Shown here: positions 55,671 to 64,000 of the stretch, one piece after another
Layout of the letters: each line of letters starts with the position of its first letter
How positions within the stretch are numbered: the first letter of the stretch is position 1
Source: Lachnospiraceae bacterium
GTDB taxonomy: Bacteria; Bacillota; Clostridia; Lachnospirales; Lachnospiraceae
DNA length: 64,000 nucleotides
Reading direction: 5' to 3'
Assembly: GCA_022794255.1 (NCBI GenBank)
Contig: JAAWEL010000024.1
Span: forward strand, 1-64,000
Notes under the pieces: model-generated
Seen by the model: the letters and a program-made list of their open reading frames with translations, nothing else
The model's database searches: none
Told to the model about the DNA's origin: nothing
Program-made: the position numbers and the translations under genes

Positions 55671-57716
55671 TCACTGCTGAGGCATAACAAACGCAGGTCT
55701 TACTCCCACCGGACTAGTCACCTGCAATTCCAGATCCTCCGTTCCTCCTTCCGGGCTCACTTTCACAGGGCAGATTTTGCCATTTTCCAGATCCACCTGA
55801 TAGACCAATCCTGTATCATGATCTTGTGAAGTTCCCCCAGGGCTCCGAAGCCAATAGCCTTTGGAAAATGCGCCTGTCTGACTTAAGGAATTTTCTTCCA
55901 CCGAGCCGTCAAATCTCCACAGCCAGTCCCGGTACTTCAATGCTTCATCCACGGACAGAATAAATAATTTCCCCGTAAGCTTCTGATTGCCAATCGGATA
56001 TCCCTTTAAGTCCGATTCCCTTAGCTGATCATACATTCCCTGACCAGTGCTTCCCAAATAGGCAAAAGAACTCCCAATATCAATATCCTTTGCCCTGTAA
56101 AAGTTATCCTCCCAGGCCTCAAGCCATCTTCGGATGTTAGAATATTTGTAGTCATTTCCATTTCCAAAATTCACTACCGGCCCCGGGCAAAACACATACC
56201 CATAGCTTCCTTCTTTCAGAAGCTCATAAGTATAGGAAGAGCCAGTATTGGCAGGTATCACGGAATCACAGAGAAAGAGGGCTCCTTCCTGATGATTTCC
56301 TCCCAGATCCGAATAATTCTGATCTATACAGCGAAACCGATAGCTCTCTCCGTCAATCTCCCCTGTAAGCACATCCCCTACATTCCAATGGATTTTATCC
56401 CAGGATTCTTTCGTGTCTGCTTCTCTTTCCCCGCCTGGATCCCCTTGTTCCAATTCTCTTTTCACAGAAAAGCGGACCACCGTATACACATCCCCCTCCA
56501 GTAAGAACTGATCCTCTGTCAGCTTAGAATACACCGCCAAATCCCCGTAATGGTCTTTTAGAATCATCCCCTCCGGCTCATGGTTTTTGCCGATCAGATA
56601 CACTGCATATTCCATTGAAGGAGGAATCTGGCCGGCTATAGTAAGAAGCCGCTGGTTTGCTTCCCTCTGGCTCTCCACTAAAAGCCGGCTGTCCGGGATT
56701 TCTGACACATCTTCCCCTGTAATTTCTGCCTCCTGCAATTTTCCCACTTCCAGCCAACTGCCCAGACGTTCTCTGGCCTCTTCAAAAGGATCCTCCGGTG
56801 TATCTAACATTCCAAGCTGCACATACTCCACATAATAAATCTGATCCCCGGGCCCGTAGACTGGGATCTCTATAGGAGGCTTTTCCACAGATTCCCACAC
56901 ACGTCTTTCCCGGTCCACAATCCGGTTGCGGAAATTCACTACAAGCTTCTCTCCATCCTGTATCCGCCCCTGCCTGGACTCTGCCAATAAAGCCTGATGC
57001 GTATCCCGATCCACAAAATGTACCTGCCAGTTTACCTCTATTGCATTAGAATGGGTCGCTTTTAGGTCAGATATTTCTGAGTCTGATGGTTCTGTTTTTT
57101 CAGGCAGACAAAAGTCTGTGGCGCCGTTGCTGTCACTCATGCTTCCTTTGCTGCTTCCTTCTTTACTACTGCCACTGCTTCCTCCTTTACTGCTGCTTTT
57201 CCTTCCCCCGCTGCTTCCTCCTGCTGACACAGCCTTGCCATACTCCGAATCTCCTGGTCCTCTTGTAGAAATCCCCTTTCCCGGAATTTCCACCATTTCT
57301 CCTCTCGCATCCACCCAGGCTCCGCTTTCATCCACCCAGTATCCATCCGGAGTCTGACCATTGGCATACATCGCTCCCTCCGGATATTCCCCATTGACTC
57401 CATCCGACAGATAATAGCATCTCCCATCAATCCACTGCCAGCCAGTAAACATCCGGCCCCACGTTCTCCCTTCCTTCGGGTTTAAAAAATACCAGAATCC
57501 ACCGATCTTTTTCCAGCCAGTCTCCATCTTTCCTTCCTCCCCCAAATAGTACCACCCAGAGGAATCCTTCACCCAGCTGCTTTTAACCCATCCTCCATCT
57601 TGTTCATATTTCCAGCAATCCTCCTGCTGCTGCCATGCTGCATAGGCGGGCATTGACCTGCCCACCACAGCAAGAACAGCCAGCACAGCCAGCTCCTTGA
57701 CAAATTTTCTCTTCAT
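55671..57716 (-). CDS. Cell-wall-repeat surface protein with DUF6273-like domain
   Basis: About 681 residues. Signal peptide (KRKFVKELAVLAVLAVVGRS), then choline-binding-type cell-wall repeats at the N terminus (SGWYYLGEEGKMETGWKKIG, GRMFTGWQWIDGRCYYLSDG). A Ser/Gly linker follows (about residues 165-205), then a MucBP-like segment (VHFVDRDTHQALLAESRQG). The C-terminal 200 residues resemble DUF6273 (RFRCIDQNY, YWLRSPGG, VGVRPAFVM). The C-terminal fold's function is unknown. I chose the ATG at 57716 (AAAGGA upstream). It is the first gene of the operon, and its wall repeats match those at the C terminus of the next protein. Confidence 0.87.
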   Translation of the reverse strand: MKRKFVKELAVLAVLAVVGRSMPAYAAWQQQEDCWKYEQDGGWVKSSWVKDSSGWYYLGEEGKMETGWKKIGGFWYFLNPKEGRTWGRMFTGWQWIDGRCYYLSDGVNGEYPEGAMYANGQTPDGYWVDESGAWVDARGEMVEIPGKGISTRGPGDSEYGKAVSAGGSSGGRKSSSKGGSSGSSKEGSSKGSMSDSNGATDFCLPEKTEPSDSEISDLKATHSNAIEVNWQVHFVDRDTHQALLAESRQGRIQDGEKLVVNFRNRIVDRERRVWESVEKPPIEIPVYGPGDQIYYVEYVQLGMLDTPEDPFEEARERLGSWLEVGKLQEAEITGEDVSEIPDSRLLVESQREANQRLLTIAGQIPPSMEYAVYLIGKNHEPEGMILKDHYGDLAVYSKLTEDQFLLEGDVYTVVRFSVKRELEQGDPGGEREADTKESWDKIHWNVGDVLTGEIDGESYRFRCIDQNYSDLGGNHQEGALFLCDSVIPANTGSSYTYELLKEGSYGYVFCPGPVVNFGNGNDYKYSNIRRWLEAWEDNFYRAKDIDIGSSFAYLGSTGQGMYDQLRESDLKGYPIGNQKLTGKLFILSVDEALKYRDWLWRFDGSVEENSLSQTGAFSKGYWLRSPGGTSQDHDTGLVYQVDLENGKICPVKVSPEGGTEDLELQVTSPVGVRPAFVMPQQ

Positions 57717-58088
57717 TCTATCCTTTCTGCCTGTCAAAAGGCATACAACACCTGCTATCCAATAGCATTCACAAAAAATAACAAATTGAAATCGCTGAGG
57801 AATCCTCAAAAGTGCAGCTTACTTACTGCAAAATGATCTTTAGAAACCAGACCCGGACCCGGGTCTCCAAACGAACCATTGCCATATATCCAAATAAAAA
57901 CCTACATGATATAAATTATCACATAAAATCACCCCATCTCTCCACAAAAAATATAATACAATCTTATACACTGGTATTTTCCGGCGAATACGCCAGACAC
58001 ACTTCCTGATGAAGTGTCCGACAGACAGCCATCTGCTGCCTCTCTGAATTATTGCAGATTGAATATCTGCGATAAGTAATTTCAGCAT
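57717..58088 (-). promoter_or_regulatory. Long leader of the surface-protein operon with several hairpins
   Basis: About 370 bases between the promoter and the first start codon. Clear inverted repeats are GCAGAT-N5-ATCTGC (58054-58070), ACACTT-N7-AAGTGT (57999-58017) and a GC-rich AGACCCG-GACC-CGGGTCT (57849-57866). None is followed by a T run. I see no known riboswitch consensus. Confidence 0.5.
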
Positions 58089-58117
58089 ATCATAATTCCT
58101 GTCATTTGACAAGTCAA
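58089..58117 (-). promoter_or_regulatory. Sigma-A-type promoter of the surface-protein operon
   Basis: Minus-strand TTGACT (58117-58112), 17-base spacer, TATGAT (58094-58089). A small inverted repeat (TTGACTTGTCAA, 58117-58106) overlaps the -35 box and could be an operator. Confidence 0.75.
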
Positions 58118-58182
58118 TTTTCTCAAAAACTACGAATTTTCTCCCTGAATTCCCTTTCCTGTTTTGCACCTCTAAATTCAGC

Positions 58183-58211
58183 TTGCCACCCTGCGCCAAT
58201 CCCGTTAAAAT
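58183..58211 (+). promoter_or_regulatory. Sigma-A-type promoter for the DNA glycosylase gene
   Basis: TTGCCA (58183-58188), 17-base spacer, TAAAAT (58206-58211), about 30 bases before the ATG at 58249. Confidence 0.65.
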
Positions 58212-58248
58212 AAAAAGGAATACTCAACCTCAGGAAAGGAACCCTCCC

Positions 58249-59127
58249 ATGATAAAAATATCCATCCCCCACTTCAGTCTCTCCCAAATCTGCCAGTCAG
58301 GGCAATGTTTTAGAATGTACCCTTTATCCCCTCTCTCCCCCGAAAGAGAACGCTATCAGATTCTGGCCGGAAACCGGAAGCTAGAGATCGAGCAGCAAGG
58401 GCAGATTTGTCTCTTTCATTGCGAAAAAGAACCTTTTGAAAAATTCTGGTACAATTACTTTGATCTGAATGCAGACTATGATATTTACCAGAATCAGATT
58501 GACCCAAAAGACCGTTTTCTCCTCCACACGGCCCGCTTTGGATGGGGTATTCACATTCTCCGTCAGGATCTGTGGGAGATGATCGTTTCCTTTCTCATCT
58601 CCCAGTAAAATAACATTGGACGGATCCGAAAATGTATTGAAAATCTGTGCAGTCAATACGGCGAACCCATCGAACCTGAGGAAACATCCGGCCCAAGAGC
58701 CTTTCCCATCCCCCAGGCTCTCGCCTCCCTAGATAAGGACGCTCTGATGGCATGCAATTTAGGCTACCGAAGCAAATATGTGGTTCAGGCTGCCAGGAGT
58801 GTAGTCTGCGGCCACATAGATTTAGAAAAGCTGCAGCTCCTGCCCTACGAGGAAGCAAGGCAGGAGCTTTTAAAGCTGTATGGGGTTGGGGAAAAGGTGG
58901 CAGACTGTATCTGCCTCTTCGCCCTTCACAAGCTGGAGGCCTTCCCCATTGACACCCATATCCGTCAGGCCCTGAATCGCCATTATCCTCAAGGTTTTCC
59001 AAAAACCTATCACAAGATACAAGGCGTTCTCCAGCAATATATCTTTTACAATGAATTAATGAAGCCTACAGATATTTCGGCACCAGAAGCCTGGGCAAAA
59101 ACAGAATCAACTCTGGCGAAAAAATAA
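58249..59127 (+). pseudogene. OGG1-like DNA glycosylase interrupted by an in-frame stop
   Basis: Helix-hairpin-helix base-excision glycosylase of the OGG/AlkA type. The N-terminal part has the OGG_N-like fold (QICQSGQCFRM). The second part has the hairpin GVGEKVADCICLFAL with the catalytic lysine, and PIDTH with the catalytic aspartate. A single TAA at 58606-58608 splits the frame, exactly where family members read SQ-K/R-NNI; AAA to TAA would explain it. Both halves are in the same frame. The last 20 residues overlap the 3' end of dctM. Without read-through the product lacks the active site. A sequencing error is the other explanation. Confidence 0.8.
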
Positions 59128-60364
59128 TAACCAAAAGCACCACAGCCACAGCTCCCAACATAATCAGCAAATTCCGAAACACCCTTTGAGGCTCTATTTT
59201 GGCAATCTGACAGGCCAGCAAAAGACATAGACCGTAAGGCGGCGTCACCATGCCGAAGGCCAGCACCAAACAGATAAGCATCCCCATGTGAACCGGGTGA
59301 AGTCCCAGGGCCGTTCCCACGGGAACCACAATGGGAACAAAAATACAAATCGCTGGTGTTGCGTCCATAAAGCATCCCAAAATTAGAAACAGAACTGTCA
59401 CAAACAGGATAAAGCCGCCGGCAGACAGATTCATGGATTCCATAAGCCAAAGTACCATGTCATTTGTTCTGAAGTAAGCTAAAAGATACCCAAAGGTGCT
59501 GGCTGCCCCGATGCAAAACAAGCTTGTGGCTGTCCCCTTTGCCGTGTTGATAAAGATGGGAACTAAGTCCTTAAAGGTCAGGGTTTTATCTACAAAGATG
59601 GTAATAATCAAACTGTACACGACCGCCAAAACCGCACTCTCTGTAGCCGTACAGATACCAGATAAAACTCCTCCGATAATGATAACCGGCATAATAAGCA
59701 CAGTGGCAGCATCCTTTAATGCCCTGAAAAATCCTAAAACCCCTGCCTTCTCCTCCTTTGGATAATCATATTTTACAGCATAGACATAGCTCACTACCAT
59801 CATAATCGCCGCAAACAAAATCCCTGGAACAATCCCGGCAATAAACAGGGCCTGTACACTGGCTCCCGCTGTGGCAGAGTAGATGATCATAATCAAACTG
59901 GGAGGAATAATCTGCCCCAGCACTGATGAAACTGCAGTAATCGTAACCGTAAAGGACGGATCATAACCCTTTTTTACCATGGCCGGAATCAGGATTGTCC
60001 CAATTCCGGATGTGTCTGCAATGGCAGAGCCAGAAACCCCGCCAAACAGCAAACTGACTACCACATTGATGTGAGCCAGGCCACCCCGGATATGCCCCAC
60101 TGCCGCAGATGCCAGACGAATCAGCTTGTCCGTGATCTTTCCCGAATTCATCAGATTTCCCGCCAGGAGGAAAAAGGGAATGGCAGTGAGTACAAAGCTG
60201 TCCACCCCTGCAAAAAAACGCTGAATCAGCTGCCACAGAGAAATGTCTGTAAAAATAACAGCAGTTAAAGTGGAGATACCAAAAATGGAAAACGCCAGTG
60301 GCAGCCCTAAAATCATAAAAAGCAGCATCCCCAAAACTAATACAAGAACCGGTACCATACTCAT
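59066..60364 (-). CDS. dctM: TRAP transporter large permease (DctM)
   Basis: A 432-residue, 12-13-segment membrane subunit that carries the solute across the membrane with sodium. It starts MSMVPVLVLVLGMLLFMILG and contains GGVSGSAIADTSGIGTILIP, IIPPSLIMIIY and the C-terminal LGLHPVHMGMLICLVLAFGM. The ATG at 60364 overlaps the dctQ stop (ATGA). It is the last gene of the operon, and its 3' end overlaps the convergent glycosylase frame by 62 bases, with no terminator visible. Confidence 0.95.
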   Translation of the reverse strand: MSMVPVLVLVLGMLLFMILGLPLAFSIFGISTLTAVIFTDISLWQLIQRFFAGVDSFVLTAIPFFLLAGNLMNSGKITDKLIRLASAAVGHIRGGLAHINVVVSLLFGGVSGSAIADTSGIGTILIPAMVKKGYDPSFTVTITAVSSVLGQIIPPSLIMIIYSATAGASVQALFIAGIVPGILFAAIMMVVSYVYAVKYDYPKEEKAGVLGFFRALKDAATVLIMPVIIIGGVLSGICTATESAVLAVVYSLIITIFVDKTLTFKDLVPIFINTAKGTATSLFCIGAASTFGYLLAYFRTNDMVLWLMESMNLSAGGFILFVTVLFLILGCFMDATPAICIFVPIVVPVGTALGLHPVHMGMLICLVLAFGMVTPPYGLCLLLACQIAKIEPQRVFRNLLIMLGAVAVVLLVIIFSPELILFLPRLLVPKYL

Positions 60365-60834
60365 GCGCTTCCCCCTTTCTTCCACTCCTCCACAACATTT
60401 TCCAGACCATTTAATATCATGACAAATGCTGAGATTGGTGCGGCGATATAGACACAGTTGGCAGGAATCGGTAAGGTAACTGCCGTCTTTCCCACACTGC
60501 GGACCACGTAATTCCACCCGTACCACAAAATCACCCCGGCAATCACAACCACTGCGAGATTTATGAGAATTTTCATATAATGCGCTGTCCTTTTGGGCAA
60601 GGCTTTCATCAGTATCTCAAGAGACAGATGAGATCCCTCTTTCACTCCCAAAGCTGACCCCAAAAGTATCATCCACACAAAGCTGATTCTTGCCACCTCC
60701 TCTGACCATGAAATCGGTATTTTCAGCACAAACCGGCACAGCACCTGCAAAAAAGTCACCGTAATCAGCACACACATCCCGCAAAACAGAACCGCCTCGA
60801 TCCCCCGGTTGACTGCCTTTGTAATTCTTTTCAT
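60361..60834 (-). CDS. dctQ: TRAP transporter small permease (DctQ)
   Basis: A 157-residue, four-segment membrane subunit that binds DctM. It contains the family motif ISWSEEVARISFVWMILLGS and ALGVKEGSHLSLEIL. The ATG at 60834 has AAGGGGG five bases upstream. It lies 15 bases after dctP and overlaps dctM by 4 bases. Confidence 0.93.
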   Translation of the reverse strand: MKRITKAVNRGIEAVLFCGMCVLITVTFLQVLCRFVLKIPISWSEEVARISFVWMILLGSALGVKEGSHLSLEILMKALPKRTAHYMKILINLAVVVIAGVILWYGWNYVVRSVGKTAVTLPIPANCVYIAAPISAFVMILNGLENVVEEWKKGGSA

Positions 60835-60849
60835 GGAATCCCCCTTCCA

Positions 60850-61911
60850 TTATTCGCCAGACTGAATCTTCTCAATCAGATCTGTCAGACCGGTACTCTC
60901 TCCAAACTCTTTAAAAATCGGCTTTGTCCGTTCCATAATCGGCGCCTTGTCAATCTCTGTCTCCGTCACTCCAAATTGTTCCACCATCTGTTTTTCCGCC
61001 TCCTGCCCAAATTCCAGCTCCTTTTGGCGCGCTACATCTGTGGCCTCGTCAATGGCCTTTTGAAGCGCTTCCTTAAGCTCAGGCGACAAGGACTCATACT
61101 TGTTCTGATTCATAAACAGAGGGCGCACCGTGATCTCATGCCCGGTCATGGTAAAATAGGGAGCCGGCTCATAAAATTTGGATGACAAAATCGATGGCAT
61201 CTCATTTTCCATTCCATCACACAAACCGGATGCCAGGGCAGAATAGGTCTCCCCAAAGGCAATTGCCACAGGCAGGGCTCCCACAGCCTCCCATACCTTA
61301 AATTTAAGCTCCGAGGGGGCCAGCCGCAGCTTAAAGCCCTGAAGATCCTCAATATCCTCCACCGGCTTTTTCACGGCAAGAACATTTCTTGAGGAACCTC
61401 CCCAGTAATCCAGAATCATGATTCCCCCGCTGTTTGCGGCGATCCGACTTTTGTAGGTCTCTCCAATCTCCCCATCTAAAACCCGTTTCCAGTGGTCATA
61501 ATCCTTAAAAAGAAAAGGAAGGGCAAATAATTCCAGTTCCTTACAGAAAGTAGTTCCCACTGTGGGATCAACCACACACAGATCCAGGCTTCCCTCCCGC
61601 ACGCTTTCCAACATGGCATCCTCGGCCCCTAAAGTGGCATTGGGATAATTTATGATCTCAATCTGTCCGTCTGAGTATTCTGATGCCTTCTGGACAAGAA
61701 CCTCTATGGCTACATTCCAGGGGTGAGAATCTGCCTGGCTGTTTCCGATCTTTAATGTAATCTTTTCTGCCGGCGCAGCCGCTTCGCCACTCTTTTGTCC
61801 CCCGGCCGTTGCCTGGGTAGCTGCAACCGTTCCTCCGGATGTGCCTCCATTAGTCCCACAGCCTGTCAAAAAAAGCACACATGCCATCCCAACACAAATT
61901 AATTTCTTCAT
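60850..61911 (-). CDS. dctP: TRAP transporter solute-binding lipoprotein (DctP)
   Basis: Extracellular solute receptor. The lipoprotein signal MKKLICVGMACVLFLTGCG has its cysteine at residue 18. It then has an alanine/threonine-rich linker and the DctP core KITLKIGNSQADSHPWNVAI and DLQGFKLRLAPSELKFKVWE, with the conserved arginine that binds the carboxylate. The ATG at 61911 has GGGAG upstream. The ligand is probably a sugar acid, judging by the adjoining dehydratase; that is inference. Confidence 0.94.
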   Translation of the reverse strand: MKKLICVGMACVLFLTGCGTNGGTSGGTVAATQATAGGQKSGEAAAPAEKITLKIGNSQADSHPWNVAIEVLVQKASEYSDGQIEIINYPNATLGAEDAMLESVREGSLDLCVVDPTVGTTFCKELELFALPFLFKDYDHWKRVLDGEIGETYKSRIAANSGGIMILDYWGGSSRNVLAVKKPVEDIEDLQGFKLRLAPSELKFKVWEAVGALPVAIAFGETYSALASGLCDGMENEMPSILSSKFYEPAPYFTMTGHEITVRPLFMNQNKYESLSPELKEALQKAIDEATDVARQKELEFGQEAEKQMVEQFGVTETEIDKAPIMERTKPIFKEFGESTGLTDLIEKIQSGE

Positions 61912-61957
61912 TCCTGTTCTCCCTTCTTTATATAAAATTATCTTTTTGCTGACCATG

Positions 61958-63103
61958 TTAATTCATTTTGTATTTTTCCAATATTTTGTGGTTGACCTCC
62001 ACCCCATTGCCAGGTCCCTGAGGTACCTGTACCCAGCCATTTTCAAACACAACCCCGTCATAGATCAAATCAAGGCGGAAAGGATGGGAGGACTGGTCAT
62101 ATTCCAGCATTGGCTCTTGAGGCTTCATGGACAGAGGCGCCGAGGGCAGTGTTGCAATAAACTGAAGCGATGCTGCTAAACCGATTCCCGAGCCCCAGAC
62201 ATGAGGAATCAGCATCACATTCCAGGCCTGGGTCAGGGCAGCAATCTTTTTACATTCCGTATAGCCTCCGCTGGAACAAAGATCCGGCTGGTAAATATCC
62301 AAAGCACCTGCCTTTAACCATTCTTTATACGCAATTTTCCCAAATATATTCTCCCCTGCAGCAATATAGGAAGGAGTAAGGTTTCTCAGTGACTGATAGC
62401 CGCCGATGTCCTCGGGAGCCAGAAGCTCCTCAAAAAATTCCAGCTTCACGTCCGCAAGCTCCATCACAATCCGCCTTGCCACTGATGCATTGTAGGCACA
62501 GTTAAAATCCGCCATCAAAAGCGTGTCCTCCCCCACTGCCTGGCGAAGTGCCCGGATATACCGAATATCCTCCCTGGCCCCAAATCCGGTTTTCAGCTTC
62601 ATTCCCTGAAATCCTTTTTCCAGATATCCCATGGCCTCCTTTATGGCATCCTCCGGATAAACCCCATTCTCTTTTCGGTAAAAGCCGGTGGCATAGGCTT
62701 TTACCTTGTCCCGGAATTTCCCTCCGATTAAGTTGCTGACCGGCTGGTTTACTTCCTTTCCCATGGCATCCCACAAAGCGATATCCACACCGCTCAGTGC
62801 ATTTACCGCCGCCCCCTGCTGCCCAAATGGCCTTGAGCGGTTATAAAGCTCCTCCCACAAAACCTCCACATCAAAGGCAGACCGTCCGATCATCAAAGGC
62901 CTGAAGCAATTCTCAATAAATGCCTGGGCCACCTGGGGAGGCTGCTGCCCATGGCAGAGACACTCTCCAAAACCATGAATCCCGTTATCGCAGATCACCT
63001 CCACGATCACAGAACTTCTGCATGTTACCCAACCTTGAGAAAAACAAAATTTTTCTTCAAGAGGCGCCTGGATGACATGTACCTTCACATCCTTAATTTT
63101 CAT
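61958..63103 (-). CDS. Enolase-superfamily enzyme, mandelate racemase subgroup (acid-sugar dehydratase-like)
   Basis: A 381-residue enolase-fold enzyme. The K-x-K motif is GMKLKTGFG; metal ligands are in ADFNCAY, FFEELLAP and AAGENI; the Asp-His pair is in PDLCSSGGYTE and IPHVWGSGI. These residues place it in the mandelate racemase subgroup, whose members mostly dehydrate sugar acids. The exact substrate cannot be read. The ATG at 63103 has AAGGAG. It is the first gene of the catabolic operon with the TRAP genes downstream. Confidence 0.92.
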   Translation of the reverse strand: MKIKDVKVHVIQAPLEEKFCFSQGWVTCRSSVIVEVICDNGIHGFGECLCHGQQPPQVAQAFIENCFRPLMIGRSAFDVEVLWEELYNRSRPFGQQGAAVNALSGVDIALWDAMGKEVNQPVSNLIGGKFRDKVKAYATGFYRKENGVYPEDAIKEAMGYLEKGFQGMKLKTGFGAREDIRYIRALRQAVGEDTLLMADFNCAYNASVARRIVMELADVKLEFFEELLAPEDIGGYQSLRNLTPSYIAAGENIFGKIAYKEWLKAGALDIYQPDLCSSGGYTECKKIAALTQAWNVMLIPHVWGSGIGLAASLQFIATLPSAPLSMKPQEPMLEYDQSSHPFRLDLIYDGVVFENGWVQVPQGPGNGVEVNHKILEKYKMN

Positions 63104-63121
63104 TGATAACTCCTTTCTTCT

Positions 63122-63144
63122 TATATGATATCAGATATCTTATA
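63122..63144. promoter_or_regulatory. Palindromic operator in front of the dehydratase-TRAP operon
   Basis: TATATGATATCAGATATC followed by TTATA: a 23-base near-perfect palindrome centred on one base, with one mismatched pair. It shares TATGATATCA with the palindrome in front of the GntR gene. It lies 19 bases before the dehydratase start, within the likely promoter. Confidence 0.7.
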
Positions 63145-63165
63145 ACTTTGAAAAACACTACGGAT

Positions 63166-63840
63166 TTAGCTTAAAATCCGCATATGCACATTGTCCGATG
63201 TGGCTTTCATATGGCGCTTTACCGCTGTCATTGCCTCCTCTCCCTTTCCAGCACGAATCGCCTCGAAAATTGCCCGGTGATATCCATATTGCCGTTCAAT
63301 GCAAAAATCCTCCTGTGATGATACAATCACCACATCCCGCAAAAGGGGCTCAAAGGATTTCATTATGGAATACAGCAAAGGATTACCTGAAGCTTTTGCC
63401 ATAATCAGGTGAAAATTCAGATCATTGGTGTAGTAAGACTCATCCATTACAAGAGCTGTCTCCATATGCTCTAAATATCCTTCCATCTGGGCCAGATCCT
63501 CTGCCAAAGCCCGCTCCGCCGCCAGGCGGGCCGCTTCCACCTCAATAATATTCCGAACCTCAATCAGATCCAGCACGGAGCTTTCCCCCCGGCTGATCAC
63601 ATCAGACAGAGAGCGGGTCAGCACCTTTACGCTGTTATCCACCACCACAATCCCCTTACCGTGCATCCTTTTTACAAACCCCCGCACCTCCAAGGACCGG
63701 ACGGCCTCCCGCACTGTGGCCCGGCTCACATCAAACTTCACACACAGATCCCCTTCACTTGGAAGATAACGGCTCTCGTCATACTCTTTATTCAGAATCA
63801 TCTCCTCAATGCCTAACTGTACCTTCTCCACCAGTTTCAT
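63166..63840 (-). CDS. GntR/FadR-family transcriptional regulator
   Basis: A 224-residue regulator with an N-terminal winged helix (YLPSEGDLCVKFDVSRATVR, SLEVRGFVKRMHGKGIVV) and a C-terminal all-helical FCD effector domain containing the metal-ligand histidines of FadR-like proteins (NDLNFHLIMAKASGN, YHRAIFEAIRAG, VKRHMKA). The ATG at 63840 has AAGGAG eight bases upstream. It is likely to repress itself and the dehydratase-TRAP operon and to be released by a sugar acid. A small stem that includes its stop codon (63161-63180) precedes the next promoter. Confidence 0.93.
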   Translation of the reverse strand: MKLVEKVQLGIEEMILNKEYDESRYLPSEGDLCVKFDVSRATVREAVRSLEVRGFVKRMHGKGIVVVDNSVKVLTRSLSDVISRGESSVLDLIEVRNIIEVEAARLAAERALAEDLAQMEGYLEHMETALVMDESYYTNDLNFHLIMAKASGNPLLYSIMKSFEPLLRDVVIVSSQEDFCIERQYGYHRAIFEAIRAGKGEEAMTAVKRHMKATSDNVHMRILS

Positions 63841-63916
63841 TCTGTTTTCTCCTTCCAGCACATCGCTGCACCTGTGTGCCGACATGTTCACTTACACTCA
63901 TATCGTACACTAGTTG

Positions 63917-63946
63917 TATGATATCATATTTGTCTATTTCAATCAA
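63917..63946 (-). promoter_or_regulatory. GntR gene promoter overlapped by a palindromic operator
   Basis: Minus-strand TTGATT (63946-63941), 17-base spacer, TATCAT (63923-63918). The perfect palindrome TATGATATCATA (63917-63928) covers the -10 box, which fits autorepression. Confidence 0.7.
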
Positions 63947-64000
63947 GTATAGCCTTTCATCTCATGTATTTTTCGTCTCAATTAACTATTTTTTCTGTTT

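Noticed and set aside
57717-58088. Cyclic-di-GMP riboswitch
   Set aside because: Hairpins are present, but I could not match either known class consensus on the transcribed strand.

Overview
The window looks like chromosomal DNA of an endospore-forming Firmicute, most likely a Lachnospiraceae (Clostridium cluster XIVa) species. The evidence is a germination protease (gpr), a GerMN lipoprotein, an IreB-RuvX-DUF1292 block, RNase J, and housekeeping proteins with Lachnospiraceae-like features such as RecO without zinc cysteines, a histidine-less HPr and ThiI without rhodanese. Most genes lie on the minus strand. I see no rRNA, tRNA, CRISPR array, insertion sequence or prophage. The genus assignment is inference.

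1-31.6 kb is dense housekeeping. It holds the 5' part of glyQS with a lipoprotein gene ahead of it (0-1.3 kb) and an era / cupin / NusG-II / recO group (1.4-3.8 kb). A long block from 13.9 down to 4.0 kb runs ireB, ruvX, DUF1292, fur, RNase J, an MltG-like gene, the tRNA wobble-uridine pair trmR and trhP, a YdcF protein and a PreP-like M16C protease. Next come mtaB, a divergent HPr-like gene, prmA-rsmE-nifS-thiI, gpr, rpsT (plus strand), a small HTH gene, holA, a Bax-inhibitor-1 protein, comEC, GerMN, a sensor kinase without a regulator, degV and an ABC exporter.

31.7-36.1 kb holds a plus-strand group (zinc-ribbon membrane protein, uxuA, degenerate NERD-like protein) that converges on gpmI. 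36.1-38.8 kb holds a TetM-like ribosomal GTPase fused at its C terminus to a Rae1/YacP-type NYN endoribonuclease domain.

38.7-58.1 kb is a surface-protein operon read on the minus strand from a good promoter at 58.1 kb with a leader of about 370 nt. It encodes a cell-wall-repeat protein with a DUF6273-like domain, a GLUG / Ig-like / cell-wall-repeat protein, and a giant membrane-anchored Cna-B/SpaA-type protein of about 4,333 residues. The giant frame runs through the promoter and into the start of the TetM-NYN gene, possibly because of a one-base change in an A7/T7 run.

58.2-64 kb holds an OGG-like DNA glycosylase gene broken by an in-frame stop. It converges with a carbohydrate-acid module: TRAP transporter dctM-dctQ-dctP, an enolase-superfamily dehydratase/racemase and a FadR-type GntR regulator. 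Matching palindromes lie in front of both the regulator and the catabolic operon.
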